From contig QANT01000462.1 of assembly GCA_003254885.1 (NCBI GenBank), positions 1 through 43,701 on the forward strand: 43,701 nucleotides of DNA. Direction: 5' to 3'. A program made the position numbers and the translations under genes. The notes under the pieces are model-generated. The model was not told where the DNA came from. It did not search any database and was given only the letters and a program-made list of their open reading frames with translations. The stretch is from Purshia tridentata (taxonomy: Eukaryota > Streptophyta > Magnoliopsida > Rosales > Rosaceae). Shown one piece after another: positions 42,906 through 43,701 of the stretch (position 1 is the first letter of the stretch; every line of letters begins with the position of its first letter).

Positions 42906-43701
42906 GGCTTTTTAGTAAGATACCCATCTAAACTTTGACTCGATTTGCATGTTACCACTTAAATTAAAAATTGAAGCAAGTTGCCCCCTCAATTAAATTT
43001 TGTTTGCAAGTTACCACCTCCATACAAATCTTTAGGGGTTTTTTGGTCCATTCATAAAAGAAATTTGGTTGATCAATTACAAGTAGCCACATGTACATTC
43101 ATTTTTCTATTTCTATTTTTCTATTTTTACAAACTTTGAAAATGAATTAAAAATAGCTCCGAACTCAGAAAAATACATGGAAAATTCCTACAGATTTGTC
43201 TTGACTACTACTAATTTATTATGGAGTCAAATTACCAATTTTCCTTCAAGAGTTTTTAAAAAAATTTTAGAAGTTCAAATTTATTTCCAGAAAATTAAAA
43301 TATTTTAGGCTCTTTGAAAATTAATATGATAAACTCCCGAACTCCAAAAATTATAACTTTTGCACTATTAGTCTTCTAAAAACTAACTCTACCTTTCTTG
43401 TGAACACTTGCTAGCCAAAAGACCTTCGGTCTTAGAGGAAATAAATTCAAAAAAAATTCTAGAATTTCTATAAAGTCTCAAAAGAATTCTCTAAAATAGG
43501 ATTTTCGTAAGTTTCAAATTTTTTTTATAGAATTCTTTTGAGACTTTACGGAAATTGTATAAAATTTATTTTATGGAAGGAATTTTATTTTAATTTTTTA
43601 GAAAAAAAATTTGGAATTCCGAAATTTTCTAAAAACTCTTAGAGGGAAAATTAGTAATTTGACTCTGTAGTAAATTAGTACTAGTCAACACGAATTTGTA
43701 G
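42906..43701. mobile_element. Foldback element 3 (same family as element 2), truncated by the window end
   Basis: Starts GGCTTTTTAGTAAGATACCC and follows element 2 (10986 onward) through GTTACCACTTAAATTAAAAA, TTGAAGCAAGTTGCCCC, CATACAAATCTTTAGGGGTT and the central AAAAGACC-TTCGGTCTTAG stretch. The mirrored right arm begins near 43520 and is still running at the last base. It lacks part of the segment present in element 2 at about 11135-11195. No coding capacity. Confidence 0.85.

Overview
This window looks like nuclear DNA from a flowering plant, probably a eudicot. It carries an intronless P-class PPR gene, a plant WNK-kinase relic, plant MULE and PIF/Harbinger transposons, foldback MITEs, long solo LTRs and an endogenous plant pararetrovirus. 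No host gene that looks intact is visible after about position 4.4 kb. The species cannot be named from the sequence alone.

Layout. 1-2193: AT-rich upstream DNA with a MITE end, a GT/GA microsatellite and a foldback MITE. 2194-4356: intact PPR gene (720 codons), strongly resembling Arabidopsis At5g64320 (MTL1), followed by a probable spliced 3' UTR. 6482-7346 (minus): WNK11-like kinase pseudogene with a lost start, two stops and two frameshifts. 8057-12125: a cluster of inverted-repeat elements, including a 1.73-kb and a 1.14-kb foldback element. About 12.7-24.8 kb: one nearly complete, heavily mutated endogenous Caulimoviridae genome. It has a TATA box, a poly(A) signal, a tRNA-Met primer-binding site, movement-protein, possible coat-protein, protease, reverse-transcriptase and RNase H remnants, and a further downstream ORF. 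It is about 7.0 kb once two inserted solo LTRs are subtracted (LTR A 18775-21678, TSD CTATC; LTR B 22538-24662, TSD AAAAG).

24.9-35.9 kb: a degenerate autonomous MULE with long terminal inverted repeats and a MuDR-type transposase relic with a SWIM zinc finger. It is split by LTR C (25764-28829, TSD TTCAA) and LTR D (31692-34917, TSD AAAAC); LTR D itself holds a Tourist-like MITE (32774-33229). 36696-41499: a complete-ended PIF/Harbinger element (TSD TAA) with a pseudogenic Myb/SANT-like ORF1, a pseudogenic DDE transposase and, unexpectedly, an open 80-codon cysteine-rich third ORF with its own TATA box and poly(A) signal. 42906-43701: a third foldback element cut off by the window edge.

How the parts relate. 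This is nested-transposon territory beside one functional mitochondrial-RNA gene. The nesting gives a relative order: virus before LTRs A and B; MULE before LTRs C and D; LTR D before its MITE. All four solo LTRs share the TGTrAyryCCC...GGGsCrTGACA end pattern; by that pattern A, B and C point left and D points right. The strongest leads are the near-full-length viral fossil, the third ORF in the Harbinger element, the patchwork identity between LTRs A and C, the modular foldback family, and a perfect four-unit heat-shock-element-like palindrome at the core promoter of LTR A.
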